Translations under genes and position numbers: made by a program
Notes under the pieces: generated by a model
Seen by the model: only the letters and a program-made list of their open reading frames with translations
Databases searched by the model: none
What the model was told of the DNA's origin: nothing
Source: Azadirachta indica
Taxonomy: Eukaryota > Streptophyta > Magnoliopsida > Sapindales > Meliaceae
Direction of reading: 5' to 3'
Assembly (NCBI GenBank): GCA_022749755.1
Contig: CM040445.1
Coordinates: 1,695,182 to 1,759,181, forward strand
DNA length: 64,000 bases
Shown here: in pieces, positions 49,574 through 60,917 of the stretch
How positions within the stretch are numbered: position 1 is the stretch's first letter
How the letters are laid out: each line of letters begins with the position of its first letter

Positions 49574-52500
49574 TTTTGCCCGAGGTGGGAGGGAGACGGA
49601 AGAACCAATTGGCGGGTAAAGAAAGACGTTGAAAACGTATTGCTAGAAAGAGTGAATTGTCCTCAACGGCCTGGATTGGGTGTCCTCAGAATATACAGAA
49701 GCTTTTTTAGTATTTAGCCTTGGCCCAACATAATCATGGTGGGATTGAGCCAGAGTGTCCAATAATTTTGTCCGGGTCATTTTGTAACTCCGTTAAAGTT
49801 ATAACCCAAACGGCGGAGACGGAAAAGGATAAAAGGATAAACGATAACTTTGGCAGGAATAACACCTGTTCTGCTGCACCGCCGACCAAAACGGAATTAA
49901 TGCCAACGGCTACGAGGAGCGTCATCTGATTACTTTCAGTGTGACACGTGTCGTAAGCATCCTGCAAACATTTCCCACTTCCGGCCCAGCGGCGATTTTA
50001 ATATTACAATAACTTTACAGCACTATAACGTAAAATAAATCAGTCTTAATTTTTTATTACGAAAAATAAATCTTTAAATTTTTGGAATGAAAAAAATTTA
50101 AGTATACCCATACAGTAATTTAATAAAATTATATTTTTAATATAAAAAGAAATTTATTAATTGAGTGTACATATATATATGAAATAAATAAAAATTCTAA
50201 ATTTATTCTCAACTTTAAAAACTTTTATATGATTATAATAGATAATAATATTATTATTATGTTTGAAATAATTGGTCTAACTAACACACTGATTAATACA
50301 ACTGTAAAAAAGAAATGCAAAAAGCTAGGCATGGAGAATTCAGGCCCACAAATCCCGTCCTTTATGAATGATGGACGAACAATAATACAATTTTCTTTGT
50401 CCTTTTCTTTTTAGTAAGCAATTTAAATTAAATTGAATTGAATTAAAAGCTGAGCCAATCTCATTGCATTGAAGGTCTCCTTGCCGCTAGGTGCATGCAT
50501 GTGTTGGCCGCTCTCAATCTCTCATTCATCTTGCTCGTTCAAGGAAACAGCAAAAAGTTAAGCTCGTGGAATGTGGGCACATCATTATCCATTTAATTTT
50601 ACTCAGTGTTGTATTAATTAAACTAATTAATTAATTCTCTTATACGCGCTCATTTCATCGTAATTAAAAACCGTACACCTCCTTTTAAATCTCCATGTTA
50701 CAAAAGTTGAAAATTAAAACTGAGTGTGAAAAGGTGTGAGAGACGTATGGTACGATTGCATGCATGGTAAAATACCCGGTTTGATGATCAATGAAGTAAA
50801 ATTACGTTTAATTGTTGATTGATTGTTGGGTCCATAAGATAGAATAACAACACATTAAGCTACAAAACAGCTGAGTACTTTGGAAGATATGTAATAAAAG
50901 GATTTGGGACCCTTTTCGAATGCAACGGCATTGGTTTTGGTATTTGAACCCAACGGATCCATTTTATACAACACTAACAAATGGGTCAGATTCAGATTCA
51001 GAATCTCTATTTATGTTTTGTCTCATAATTCAATTAATTTTACTGCGTTTTATTAATTGTTTTAACTTCCTATAGTAATATTTTATTTATATTTATTAAT
51101 AACAAATGTGTCCGGTCGATTATTTAATTGTTGAAGTTGAAAAAAATCTCATAATTTTTCATTTTTAATGCTTTATTTCGACGTGGAAACTAGGAATCTT
51201 CACGTAGTTTCTAAGAAATGGTAAGATATGAAAATGAAACAAACAAAATATCCCAGGGGGTCAATCTAACTCCCCAACCCAATGTACAGACAACTACACT
51301 ACCGCCATCTGCAAGTGCCACGTCATTTCCGGCACTACGTTGGTGTTCGTCGTTCAAATCCAATGGCTTTCTCCGTCAATTGTTGCGTCCGCGCGTAATT
51401 ATAGTAGACGGACGCATCTAAGGAGTAGAATGACCGAGTTGACCTTCATCAAATGTTGATCAACATTTCTTCTATTGAATATTTTAGTTTATCGTTAAAA
51501 AATCACCATAGTTTGATTAGATATAAATAAATTAATATTAAATTTATTATTGATCTTTTAAGAAATTTATTTATACTTTTTTTAATTTCATATATATTAT
51601 TTATTTATTAACACTTTAGTTAATACAAAAGGATTAATTTATTTGAAAATTATAATTTTATAAACTTTCTATTATATTGCTACCTATAAATTTTGTTTAT
51701 ATAAACTTGTCTAATAAATTTATTTTTACAAAAATAAAATAAATATTTATTAGAAAAAATAAATTAAATTATCATTAAATCATATTATAATTTTTTAAGT
51801 GTAATTTGAATAATTTAAAGCAATTTTGAGTAATGATAAAAAATATAAATTTGGTCTTTTGAGAGAAAGATTTATTATTTTTATCTCAATATTTTTTAAA
51901 AAATCTTGCAAATAATAGTATGAAAATATTTTTATAGTAAATCTGTTCATAATAAACATAGATACTTCAAATTGTTGCATAAAATAAAATTTTGAATCTA
52001 CAACATTATCCATGATTAAAATTTAAAACCCATGAAATCCATATCAGTTTAATTAAAACCCGTACTACCTTAAAATAAACTTTCCTTATCCAATTGTTAT
52101 GTGTATTTGTTATATCCTTATCCACTAAAAGGAAAGCATACACAAGCAACTCATTTATTTTTGTGAAACTACCAAGGGCTTTTTGGTAATTCCAGAGTCG
52201 CTTCGTCCATGAAGTTACCCAGTGGGAGACACAGATGCTTTGTCTTCTTTTAACAGCCAACAAACGGCCGTTAGTGACAGAATACGTCGTCGTTTCTTTT
52301 TAAAAAAATTGAATCATGTTCCGTCAGAGTCGTTGGGTCAAGCGCTTATATAGAGCCAACGGCTACAATACCGTTCTTCCTTCTCTCCTATCGACGACGA
52401 ACAGTTTTAACGTTCCAGAAAAAATCGGCAAAAAGATCGCCCTCCATCAAAACTGAAGAACACCAATCACGGCAAAACGGCGAGTTATCGTCTAAAATTA

Positions 52501-52790
52501 ATCGGCAAACAATCGCCATCAGATCTTTAAAACTCTAATTTTTCGCTCATTTTCGTTCGATTCTTTCTGAGGGTAAAGAATCCGCACTCATTTTTTCTCT
52601 TTCCTCTTTTGCTCCACAGACATGTACAGTATTCCCTTTGATGTACCAGTTGTTCTAACCTCTTTTCCCTGAACCCAGAAGCTGGTACATTTTGATGGTT
52701 ATCGAATTTCAGCTTCTGGGTTTTGTTCTTTTAGTCCAGCTTAATCGAAAAGTTTCTTGATTCTTAAAAGGATCGAAACTTTATTCCAAT
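49574..52790. other. Intergenic DNA between GDSL esterase and PI4K gamma genes
   Basis: This 3.2-kb divergent spacer has the GDSL promoter on its left and the PI4K gamma promoter on its right. Most of it is AT-rich and featureless to me. Open frames at 49720-49967, 51218-51421 and 52006-52263 show no domain. The last 450 bases are the likely long leader of the kinase gene, perhaps with a 5' UTR intron (a GAGG|GTAAAG donor near 52572). Confidence 0.5.
52347..52352 (+). promoter_or_regulatory. TATA box candidate for PI4K gamma
   Basis: TATATA in the context GCGCTTATATAGAGCC, 439 bases upstream of the ATG. The distance implies a leader of about 400 bases or a leader intron. Confidence 0.5.
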
Positions 52791-55166
52791 ATGTCTGCTG
52801 CTGATATTGCCTTGAACCCCATTCTTCAGTCTCCCGGTTACTGTACTAACTTAACCGGACGATCTTCAAGCGAGTCAATCTTGATATTTTTGAGTGTTTC
52901 TGGTTCTTTAGTGCCAATGCGTGTGTTAGAAACTGATTCAATTGAATCAGTGAAGCTTAGGATTCAAACATGTCAAAGGTCTGTAGTGAAAAAGCAAAAG
53001 CTTGTGTTTGGAGGGAGGGAATTGGCCCGTAAGCATTCACGTGTCAAAGATTATGGTGTCACTGGTGGTAATGTTTTGCATTTGGTTCTTAAGTTGTCCG
53101 ATCTTTTGCTCATTACTGTTAGGACCAGTTGTGGGAAAGAATTTGAGTTTCATGTTGATAGGCATCGAAATGTAGCGTATTTGAAGCAAAGGATTGCTAA
53201 GAAAGGGAAAGGTTTTGTTGGTGTTGATGAACAGGAGATATTTTGTCAAGGTGAGAAGCTTGATGATCAGAGATTGATTGATGATATCTGTAATGATAAT
53301 GATGCTGTGATTCATTTGTTGGTTCAGAAATCTGCAAAAGTTAGGGCTAAGCCCGTTGAGAAAGATTTCGAGCTCTCTGTTGTGGCAGCAAAATCGAATG
53401 AGAGAACAGATAATGTAGATCAACGAAATAAACCATCAAAGGAGTTTCATGTTGTGATTAGAGAACCGTTTGTTAGAGATTTCTGGTTGGAACCAGTTAT
53501 TGTTAATCCCAAGGTGAAATTGTCATCAGCTGTTTGGGATATGATTAACTCTACCTTTGATGGGTTGGAAAGAGGAAATCAACCCATCAGATCATCTGAT
53601 GGCACAGGAGGGACTTACTTTATGCAAGATTCATTAGGAATGGAGTATGTTTCTGTGTTTAAGCCCATTGATGAAGAGCCGAATGCAATGAATAACCCCA
53701 GGGGACTACCTGTGTCGTCTGATGGTGAAGGACTGAAGCGGGGGACTAGGGTTGGAGAAGGAGCCTTGAGGGAAGTTGCTGCTTATATATTAGATCATCC
53801 CAAGAGCGGTCCTCGCTCATTATCTGGTGAGATAATGGGCTTTGCCGGTGTACCTCCCACGGTTATGGTTCGGTGCTTGCACGAAGGATTTAACCATCCA
53901 GATGGTTACGAATATGCACTGAAAAATGTTAAGGTGGGATCGTTACAGATGTTCATGAAGAATGAAGGTGATTGCGAGGATAGAGGTCCCGGGGCTTTCC
54001 CTGTAGAGGAGGTACACAAGATCAGTGTGTTTGATATAAGGATGGCAAATGCAGATAGACATGCTGGTAACATTTTGATTGGAAAGGGAGACAACGGTCA
54101 GACCGTGCTCATTCCAATTGATCATGGCTACTGCTTGCCTGAGCATGTAAGTGTTACTTTGCAATCAATAGTTCTAATTATTTTGATGTTGTTCTTCGTT
54201 ATATGTGCTTTAACATTTATGTAACTTTATGCCCAAATGAACAAGCTTACATGTAGTTGAAACACTTATTTTTTTAACTTTAAAGTAAACGTAGATTGTT
54301 AGAAATTGTCAAATAGGGGTGACAATTGGGCATGCTTGGTTGGGTTTATTTAAGAAATGAAAAATTCAATAACTGAAATTTTGAGGTCAGATGTCATAGG
54401 TGCAATGGGTAAGAGATGATTACTAGACAAAATGAATTTGGTAGAGATTGGTCAATCTACATGCATTTGTCTATCAACCATTTTACCCCCCGATACAGTT
54501 TTGGAAGATTATGGTTTCACCCATTTTTTGGGTTTAAGAAAAAACAGTGGCAGAGATGACAAGAAATGTCTAGAAATTCTTGTGTCAAAGTTTTGTTCAT
54601 TCAGCATCAGTGCCTCTGTGGTGAATAGTTTTAGATGATGTTCTTGTTGATTACTATTTGCTTATCTTTTCTACTACTGGTTGTCTTGGTTGCAGATAAT
54701 TAGTATGTATTTTCTGTCACCCTGACAATTCTTTTAAAGAAATGATCATTAAGGTTTTGGAATTAAAAATCTTTTGTTCTCTTTGCAGTTTGAAGATTGC
54801 ACATTTGATTGGCTTTACTGGCCGCAAGCTCGACAACCTTATTCTCCTCAGACAATTGACTACATAAAGTCATTGGATGCTGAACAAGACATTGCACTTC
54901 TGAAATTCCATGGATGGAATATCCCTCCGGAGTGTGCCCGAACACTCCGTATCACCACCATGCTTCTGAAGAAAGGCGTAGAGAGAGGTCTCACTCCTTT
55001 CACCATAGGAAGCATCTTGTGTAGAGAAACTATATATAAGGAGTCTGTTATTGAGGTAATTGTTCGTGAAGCCCAGGATTCCTTACTGCCTGGCATGAGT
55101 GAAGCCACATTTCTCAAAACCATCTCTGAAATCATGGATTCCCGGCTTGACAAGCTCACAAAATAA
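52791..55166 (+). CDS. PI4KG4: Phosphatidylinositol 4-kinase gamma with two ubiquitin-like domains
   Basis: Two exons (52791-54146 and 54789-55166) encode 577 aa. Two ubiquitin-like repeats lie at about residues 29-105 (SILIFLSVSGSLVPMRVLE, KQKLVFGGREL) and 107-180 (LLITVRTSCGKEFEFHV, QEIFCQGEKLDDQRLIDDI). The PI3/PI4-kinase-like domain follows (about 255-520), with GGTYFMQD, a lysine-containing VSVFKPIDEEP, NADRHAGNIL and IPIDHGYCLPE. Plant gamma-type PI4Ks with tandem UBL domains (UbDK gamma) show protein kinase activity and bind proteasome/UFD1-type partners; lipid kinase activity is doubtful. At4-type proteins such as Arabidopsis At2g46500 have this layout and length. The single intron interrupts just after the DHGYCLPEH segment. 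The gamma 4 assignment is by overall resemblance. Confidence 0.92.
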
Positions 55167-57176
55167 TTTCATTTGGTTAGTAAATAATTTGTATGTATTT
55201 AATGAATGAAACAGTCCATTTTTGGATGGACTGCCCATTGCACAATTATGAATTGGCTTATATTGGGTCTAGATTTGGACCTAAAAGCTTTTATATTTCT
55301 GTCACTTCTGTCAACTTTTACTTGGTATTGTATTGAAACGTTGAACAGAAGAAGTTTAAGATGATGAATAATAAGTCTGCTAAGATTAAATAGATCGCCA
55401 GGCCTTAACTCAAAACAGGATCTTAAAATCCGGGATACTTGTATGTTCATCTCTAGGTGGTATCGGTTTAAGATCTTGGGAGTTACAGGCAACTTAGGTA
55501 GGGGCAGGTTTCACTTTCTTTTACAACGTGCAAGTCAGTGATGTTCATCTGCGCTGGAAAATTAATTATATAGAAATGACAGCCAATGAGATATACAGCA
55601 TGATGGCTTGCATAATATTCTCAAGTTCTCTTTCGTTGCAAAGCATCAATTATGGCTTAAACGTATTCTGCGTATAATATTCTAGTATTTGTAAATAATC
55701 TGCCAGTCATTCCACCAGTTTTGTTCCCAGTTTTCATATTTTTTTCAAGGCAATGGAGGTAACCCTTTTCTTTCTTTCCTTTAGAGCTGTCAACGTGGAA
55801 TACAAACTTAGAATTCCAGGCAGCTCCCGCCAGGCTTCATTCTTTTACACAGAATATACTTTGGTCTAGTAGTTGGCCCAACACAAAAATGCAAACGAAT
55901 GCATCGTTCCTACAGGCAACATTTCCGAGTCTGGTCAATTAGTAGCCCATCGTACATATTTGTTTGGCACAGGGCCTGTAAGAAGCCCTTACGCTTTAAG
56001 CATTAAGCAAAGCAAATGGGTCATGCTCACGGGCCTTGCAAAATGCCAAAAGTTTATTGTTTTTGTCCATTAGTTCTTCTGTTGCAGACACATCCGTATT
56101 TACTATTTACTGTAAATTAGTGTTAATTCAATGCACAATAGTGATAATTGAATACAAAACAACACCAATTTTATACCAGTTTTTGTAGTTTCTATTCTAT
56201 CTTGGCTATAATTGCAAAGTGCAGTGCAGAAGCAGAAGCAGCCTCAATTATTGGCAAGTTGGTAATGGACCGACTACACTCACTCCACTGGTTTCCCTGA
56301 CAAAGAGGGCCAAGGTTGGTTCTGCACTCCACAGGCTGCTGGCTGCTGCTTCAGTTTCCCGCCAATTTTTTCATCATCTTTTCGCTGTTGATAGCAACAT
56401 CAAATCACATATCCTTGTCGCCCTTTAGCATGTGAAAAGAAAATATAGAATATTTACACTAGACTCCATTTTTGACTGAACTCAAGTTCTAACAAGAGAC
56501 AAGATATGAATAAAGAAATAAATAACAGCGTCTTACTCTTTAAGTTATCCTTGATTCTTGGGCAAAAACTATCTCGTTAACATTACAGTAACCATAGCAA
56601 GTTGAAAAGAAAAGAAGAGAGATTCGTTTTTCACTAGGGAAATTTCAGACAATTAAGAAGATCCCATTTTGTTAAATATCTTAACAAAAACATTCTCCTC
56701 TTTGCCTCCTAAATTTATTGTTTTGATCCCCCAACCAACTTCAAAAAAGAAAAAAAAAAAAAAAAAAGTCCCCTTTTAAGTGGGCCCACTGCTCTGTCAT
56801 CTTTGTCTCACAAAACTCCGAAAATCCAATTTAAGATGCTTTTAACAACGTTCTTAGTAATTTAACATTTTTTTTTAAAATTTTCATTCCATAAGTTGTA
56901 TATTAATAGAATTTAATAAATATAACAAAAAGTAAAATATTGCAACAAAATCTGACCCTAACCTATGTATATACCTTATTTTGTTAATAACTAATTATTA
57001 ACTAGACATTTTTAAAACAAAATAAACCTTAAAAAAAGAAAAAAAACTACACGCGAAAGATGAAAAAAAGAGTCAAAAGTTTACCAAATACTCACTTTCA
57101 GATAATCTCTCTCTCTTTCTCTCTCAACATTCTCAACAAAAACCAGAGCCACTCACTCCTATCACTCTGCTCACTT

Positions 57177-57182
57177 TATATA
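57177..57182 (+). promoter_or_regulatory. TATA box of the LEA_2 gene
   Basis: TATATA in the context CACTTTATATACCCAC, about 155 bases upstream of the ATG at 57335, followed by a CT-rich leader as expected for a plant core promoter. Confidence 0.55.
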
Positions 57183-57212
57183 CCCACATTCACCTCCAAA
57201 AACACCCCATTG

Positions 57213-57235
57213 CTCTCTCTCTCTCTCTCTCTCTC
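57213..57235. repeat. (CT)n microsatellite in the LEA_2 leader
   Basis: About eleven CT units between the TATA box and the start codon, within a longer pyrimidine-rich leader. Confidence 0.9.
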
Positions 57236-57334
57236 CCTTCTTCCTTCATTTTCTTCTTTCTTTTTCATTTTCGTTCTTCCTTTCTTTCTTTCAATTTTAG
57301 ATCAAGAAAACAAAGAATCTTTATCCACGCAAAA

Positions 57335-57964
57335 ATGAGCAAACCGCACAGACCTCCCTCAGGCCGTACAAATTTAGCTTCATGTATAGTCGCCACAATT
57401 TTCTTGATCTTCGTAGTAATAGTAATTCTCATCGTCTTCTTCACCGTCTTTAAACCTAAAGACCCCAAGATTACTGTTAACTCCGTCCAGCTTCCGTCCT
57501 TCTCCATGTCCAACAACACCGTCAACTTCACGTTTTCCCAGTACGTCACCGTCAGGAACCCTAACAAGGCCGCCTTCTCCCACTACGACAGCACTATTCA
57601 GCTCATCTACTCCGCCTCCCAAGTGGGTTTCATGTTCATACCTGCTGGCAAGATCGCGGCGGGTCAGACCCAGTACATGGCCGCTACTTTTGCCGTCCAG
57701 TCGTTTCCGATTTCAACCGCCGCGGGTGCGAGTGCAGTGGTGGGACCGCCAGTGACCACTGGCGGTGGAGGTGGGTTTGGTGGCGGGGGTGGGTGGCCTA
57801 GTAACGGGTTTCGGGTGGGACCCACGATGCAGATAGAGTCGAGAATGGAAATGGCGGGTCGAGTTCGGGTATTGCACTTCTTCACACATCACGTGAATGC
57901 GAAATCTAGATGTAGAGTTGATATTTCTGTCAACGATGGATCTGTGTTAGGGTTTCATTGCTAG
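57335..57964 (+). CDS. LEA_2 / NDR1-HIN1-like (NHL) membrane protein
   Basis: Intronless 209-aa protein. A short basic cytoplasmic N-terminus (MSKPHRPPSGR) precedes one membrane anchor (about 17-40, CIVATIFLIFVVIVILIVFF). The rest is a LEA_2-type immunoglobulin-like fold (ITVNSVQLPSFSM, VNFTFSQYVTVRNPNKAAFSH, SQVGFMFIPAGKIAAGQTQY, a Cys-containing SRCRVDISV end). NHL proteins sit in the plasma membrane and function in defence and stress signalling. A Gly-rich insertion (about residues 146-156) is unusual. It resembles the Arabidopsis At4g23930 product by position and type. An ATG at 57060 lies upstream in another frame and is not the start. Confidence 0.9.
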   Translation: MSKPHRPPSGRTNLASCIVATIFLIFVVIVILIVFFTVFKPKDPKITVNSVQLPSFSMSNNTVNFTFSQYVTVRNPNKAAFSHYDSTIQLIYSASQVGFMFIPAGKIAAGQTQYMAATFAVQSFPISTAAGASAVVGPPVTTGGGGGFGGGGGWPSNGFRVGPTMQIESRMEMAGRVRVLHFFTHHVNAKSRCRVDISVNDGSVLGFHC

Positions 57965-59346
57965 TAGTTCTTCTTTAATTTTTGTAATTGAAACTTTTTG
58001 GTGGTTTCCAATTACCCAATTAGAGAAAACGAAGTGTAAAAAATTAGATCTTGATTATTATTTTTTTATTTTTGCAAGTAGGAGTTGGTGGCTCTTTTGA
58101 TCCTCCATTTATGCTGCTGTTTTTTTTTTTTAACTTCTTTAATTAGTCATTAAGTAAGAGCTTAAGTTTCAAAGAATTGTGGATTTGCTTTTGATTGGGG
58201 TAAATTGGACTGTAAGAAAAGGATCGTGGTTGTAATAATAATAATATTTTTAAGAGTGAGGCTCACTCGAAGTTCGGTCCAATCATCAAACAAGTAAACG
58301 AATGTCAAAATGCGCCGGAAAGAAAGCGTGAAATGCGGCTCCATTTTTTTTTATTTTGGGTACTGATACGGCGCCGCTTAAAGAAACAATAGCCAGTCAG
58401 TGAATGGCGAGGAGCTGGGGTGGAGATCATCAGTCGTCCGATTGGATTGGGGGGTTGCTGATGCTACAGAGGTCGGTACACAAATTTCACGGCTGATGAT
58501 TTATTCGGCGGTGATAATGATTGGCGGTAAAAAATGGAATAGTTACTGATAGTAAGTGCTGAATTTTTACTGTGAAATCGTGGGACCAAGTTTTATGGAG
58601 TGTTGAAGCAGCAGAGCCAGACAGACGACACGAGGATCATCATTCAATGTTTTCCACTGTCTTGAGATCCGAGTCCTTTTTTTTTTTTAAATCTTTTTCT
58701 GTCCTTCTTTCTTTGACTTATCATGACATCGCCCAAAATGCCTCGCAAACCGCCCGGTCAAAAGAGGGCGAGCAGCTACTTGTCTTTGCACAATTCTACA
58801 GAGAGTGAGGATCGAGTACTTTTTCTGCTTCTGGGTTTTGCTCAATTTCTCACTTACTAGTGTTTGATTTCACATAATAACCTGCCGTTGTATTTACTTT
58901 TAATGTCTCATTTAGGTATCAAAGGGGAATAAACTGATATATACGGGGGGAGCCATGACTGGAAACCCCCGTATGGAGGAGCCCGTGGCCATGGTGATAA
59001 CGGTTATCACAGTACGGGATGCATTATCAATAAAACCAGGTCAAGGATCACAAAAAATGCTTTACAATTTACCCGGCTGCCGTTCATAATTTAAGATCTC
59101 CAAGCATTTAAACAAGAAACACAACGGAGTGTGGCATAGTCAAACAAGCCAAAGTAAAAATTCAGAAAGATTGTTTTTGATTGAAAATTATACAAAGGAC
59201 AGATCTCAAACACAAGTGATCTAACGACTGGGTGGAAACAATTGGCTGAAACTTATGGTAGAAAGCCAGGGATCTGTGTTCCATAATCCCCAAATGGCAT
59301 TGTATGAGATATAACAGGATATGAAATTCCAAAAATTTGCCATAAA
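57965..59346. other. Convergent spacer between LEA_2 and alpha/beta-hydrolase genes
   Basis: 1.4 kb between facing gene ends. Probable 3' UTRs lie at both edges. The middle contains hairpin-forming sequence at 58941-59018 (listed separately) and a poly(T) run near 58680. The frame at 58572-58808 has no recognisable domain. Confidence 0.5.
58941..59018. repeat. Two adjacent hairpin-forming inverted repeats
   Basis: ATACGGGGG (58941-58949) pairs exactly with CCCCCGTAT (58966-58974). Just downstream GTGATAAC (58994-59001) and GTTATCAC (59003-59010) form a perfect palindrome with a one-base centre, and flanking CCCGT (58982-58986) can pair with ACGGG (59014-59018). Confidence 0.75.
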
Positions 59347-60917
59347 CTATTTGTACTTGTGAAGCTGGGACTTCAAGTTGAGCTCAGGCTTCCACCACTG
59401 GTGAATTCCATGAGCTTCTTTGAGATCCCTTGAAGGAGTTAAATTAACTATCAGATTTGCTGATGGAATAAGGTGCACAGGATCTGAGTCTGATCCCTTT
59501 CCCATTACATTCATAAAAAGACCTCCAAGAGAGTGTTGCGTCGCTAACCTTTCAATAGCTCCAGCTCCAATATCCTCCATCTTCTTCCTGTGTTCAAAAT
59601 ATCCAATATATTCTGAACAGATGTGATCTGCCGGATTCACAAATAAACAAGGGACCCACTCAGATAGAGCAAGGAATGGATCACCTGACCTAGAATTGTT
59701 ATAGTTTTTCTTAGCAGCAAGAGCAAGTCCAGCTGTGATCACACTTCCAGCTATTCGAAGCCCATGTTTCACTTTCTTATCTTTAATTCTCTCAATTGGG
59801 GCTGAAAAGAATGGTGGATTGAATAAAAATGCTTCAAGAAAAATGCCAGTCTTGGCCATAGTCTTCCCAGCAAGCATTGCCATGGCTGACCCAAGGGAAT
59901 GACCAGCTAACCAAACATTTGAATATCCGACAGAAGCAACCATGTTTCTGACAGCTTGCATTGCAATCTCAAAGCGAGATGTCAGGTGGAGTCCATTTCG
60001 GATTAAGTGGAAATCCAACTCAAGGTCCCGTGAAAAAGAATCTGGTTTTGTCAGGGTTCCTCGGAAGGCAATAACAAATCGTGGAATTCCCACTGTTGAC
60101 AACTCAGAACGAGAGGGTGAAGCATTGTACTCGTAAATGGAACCAAAAATAGAAAAATCAGCATTGTCTTTCAGATGACGGAGCAACTTGAACTGGAAGA
60201 ACTCCCACCAAGGAGGCGCAAGAGCTTGGTTACCTCGACGCTGCTGCTGACGGTCCCGCTCTACAACATAGACACCCTGCACTAAACAGGCTGCTACAGA
60301 CCTTCGATGATGCGCATTTGTCCTGCATAACACAGCAGAAGATATTATTTTCCTACCATTCCATTGATACAAAATATTGCACAAGTATAAATTTTGTGTA
60401 GGAGAAGATCAGATCAATTGCTATTTCAATGTACTCGAAATTTCTAGTAATAAATTGAAAGAAGTAGAGGAATCAATTAACACACGCATATAACAATGTA
60501 AATGAACCTTTAATATATCACAGAACATAATTCATGAAAGAGTCATAGAGAAAGTGCCTACACAAGTCAACATATAATGGCCATAACATAATCTGTAACA
60601 AGTATTCACACTGCTCCATTGCACACAAAATTTGCATTTGTCCATTAATCTCCACAGTATGCAATACTTCAGTAATAGCATCCAAGCCCAGTGAACAAGC
60701 ATGTTAGATGAGAGGATGACAATCAATAAAAACTCAGTTACGTATTGAAGTATACTTATATAAATATAATCATTTTGTCCATTAGAGTCGACCCCAACTA
60801 GTTTGGGATCAAGGCTTAGTTAACTATGGCCATAATGTTTAGTAGAAAGCCTTACCAATCAATAGCAGTTAGGTGTAAGGGCCCAGAAATGCTAAAATCT
60901 TCCCTCTCAGATGCCAT
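59347..60917 (-). CDS. Alpha/beta-hydrolase, class 3 lipase-like (At4g10955 type)
   Basis: Two coding exons (60856-60917 and 59347-60322) encode 345 aa, starting MASEREDFSISG. The nucleophile elbow GHSLG gives Ser163 (WLAGHSLGSAMAMLAGK). RFVIAFRGTL (about 102-111) is the strand leading to the oxyanion region typical of class 3 lipases. VNPADHICSEYIGYFEHR and VHLIPSANLIV lie further on and should supply the acid and histidine. There is no signal peptide, so a cytosolic or peripheral location is likely. Databases often label this group GDSL esterase/lipase At4g10955, though it has no GDSL motif. A 5' leader intron probably runs back to an exon near 62170-62230, ending in GAG|GTACAT. Confidence 0.92.

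Larger units (their letters stand above)
55167..57334. other. Intergenic DNA and LEA_2 gene promoter
   Basis: About 2.2 kb between PI4K gamma and the LEA_2 gene. The first 300 bases are probably 3' UTR. A poly(A) run lies at about 56746-56767. The final part carries a TATA box and a CT-rich leader (listed separately). The frames at 55873-56073 and 56219-56428 have no domain and look like chance ORFs. Confidence 0.5.

Noticed and set aside
49720..49967. Overlapping short frames upstream of the GDSL gene
   Set aside because: No domain on either strand and they lie in the presumed promoter of the esterase.
55826..55850. CAGGCTTCATTC resembling part of miR166
   Set aside because: Only about 12 bases match and I found no opposing arm to form a miRNA hairpin.
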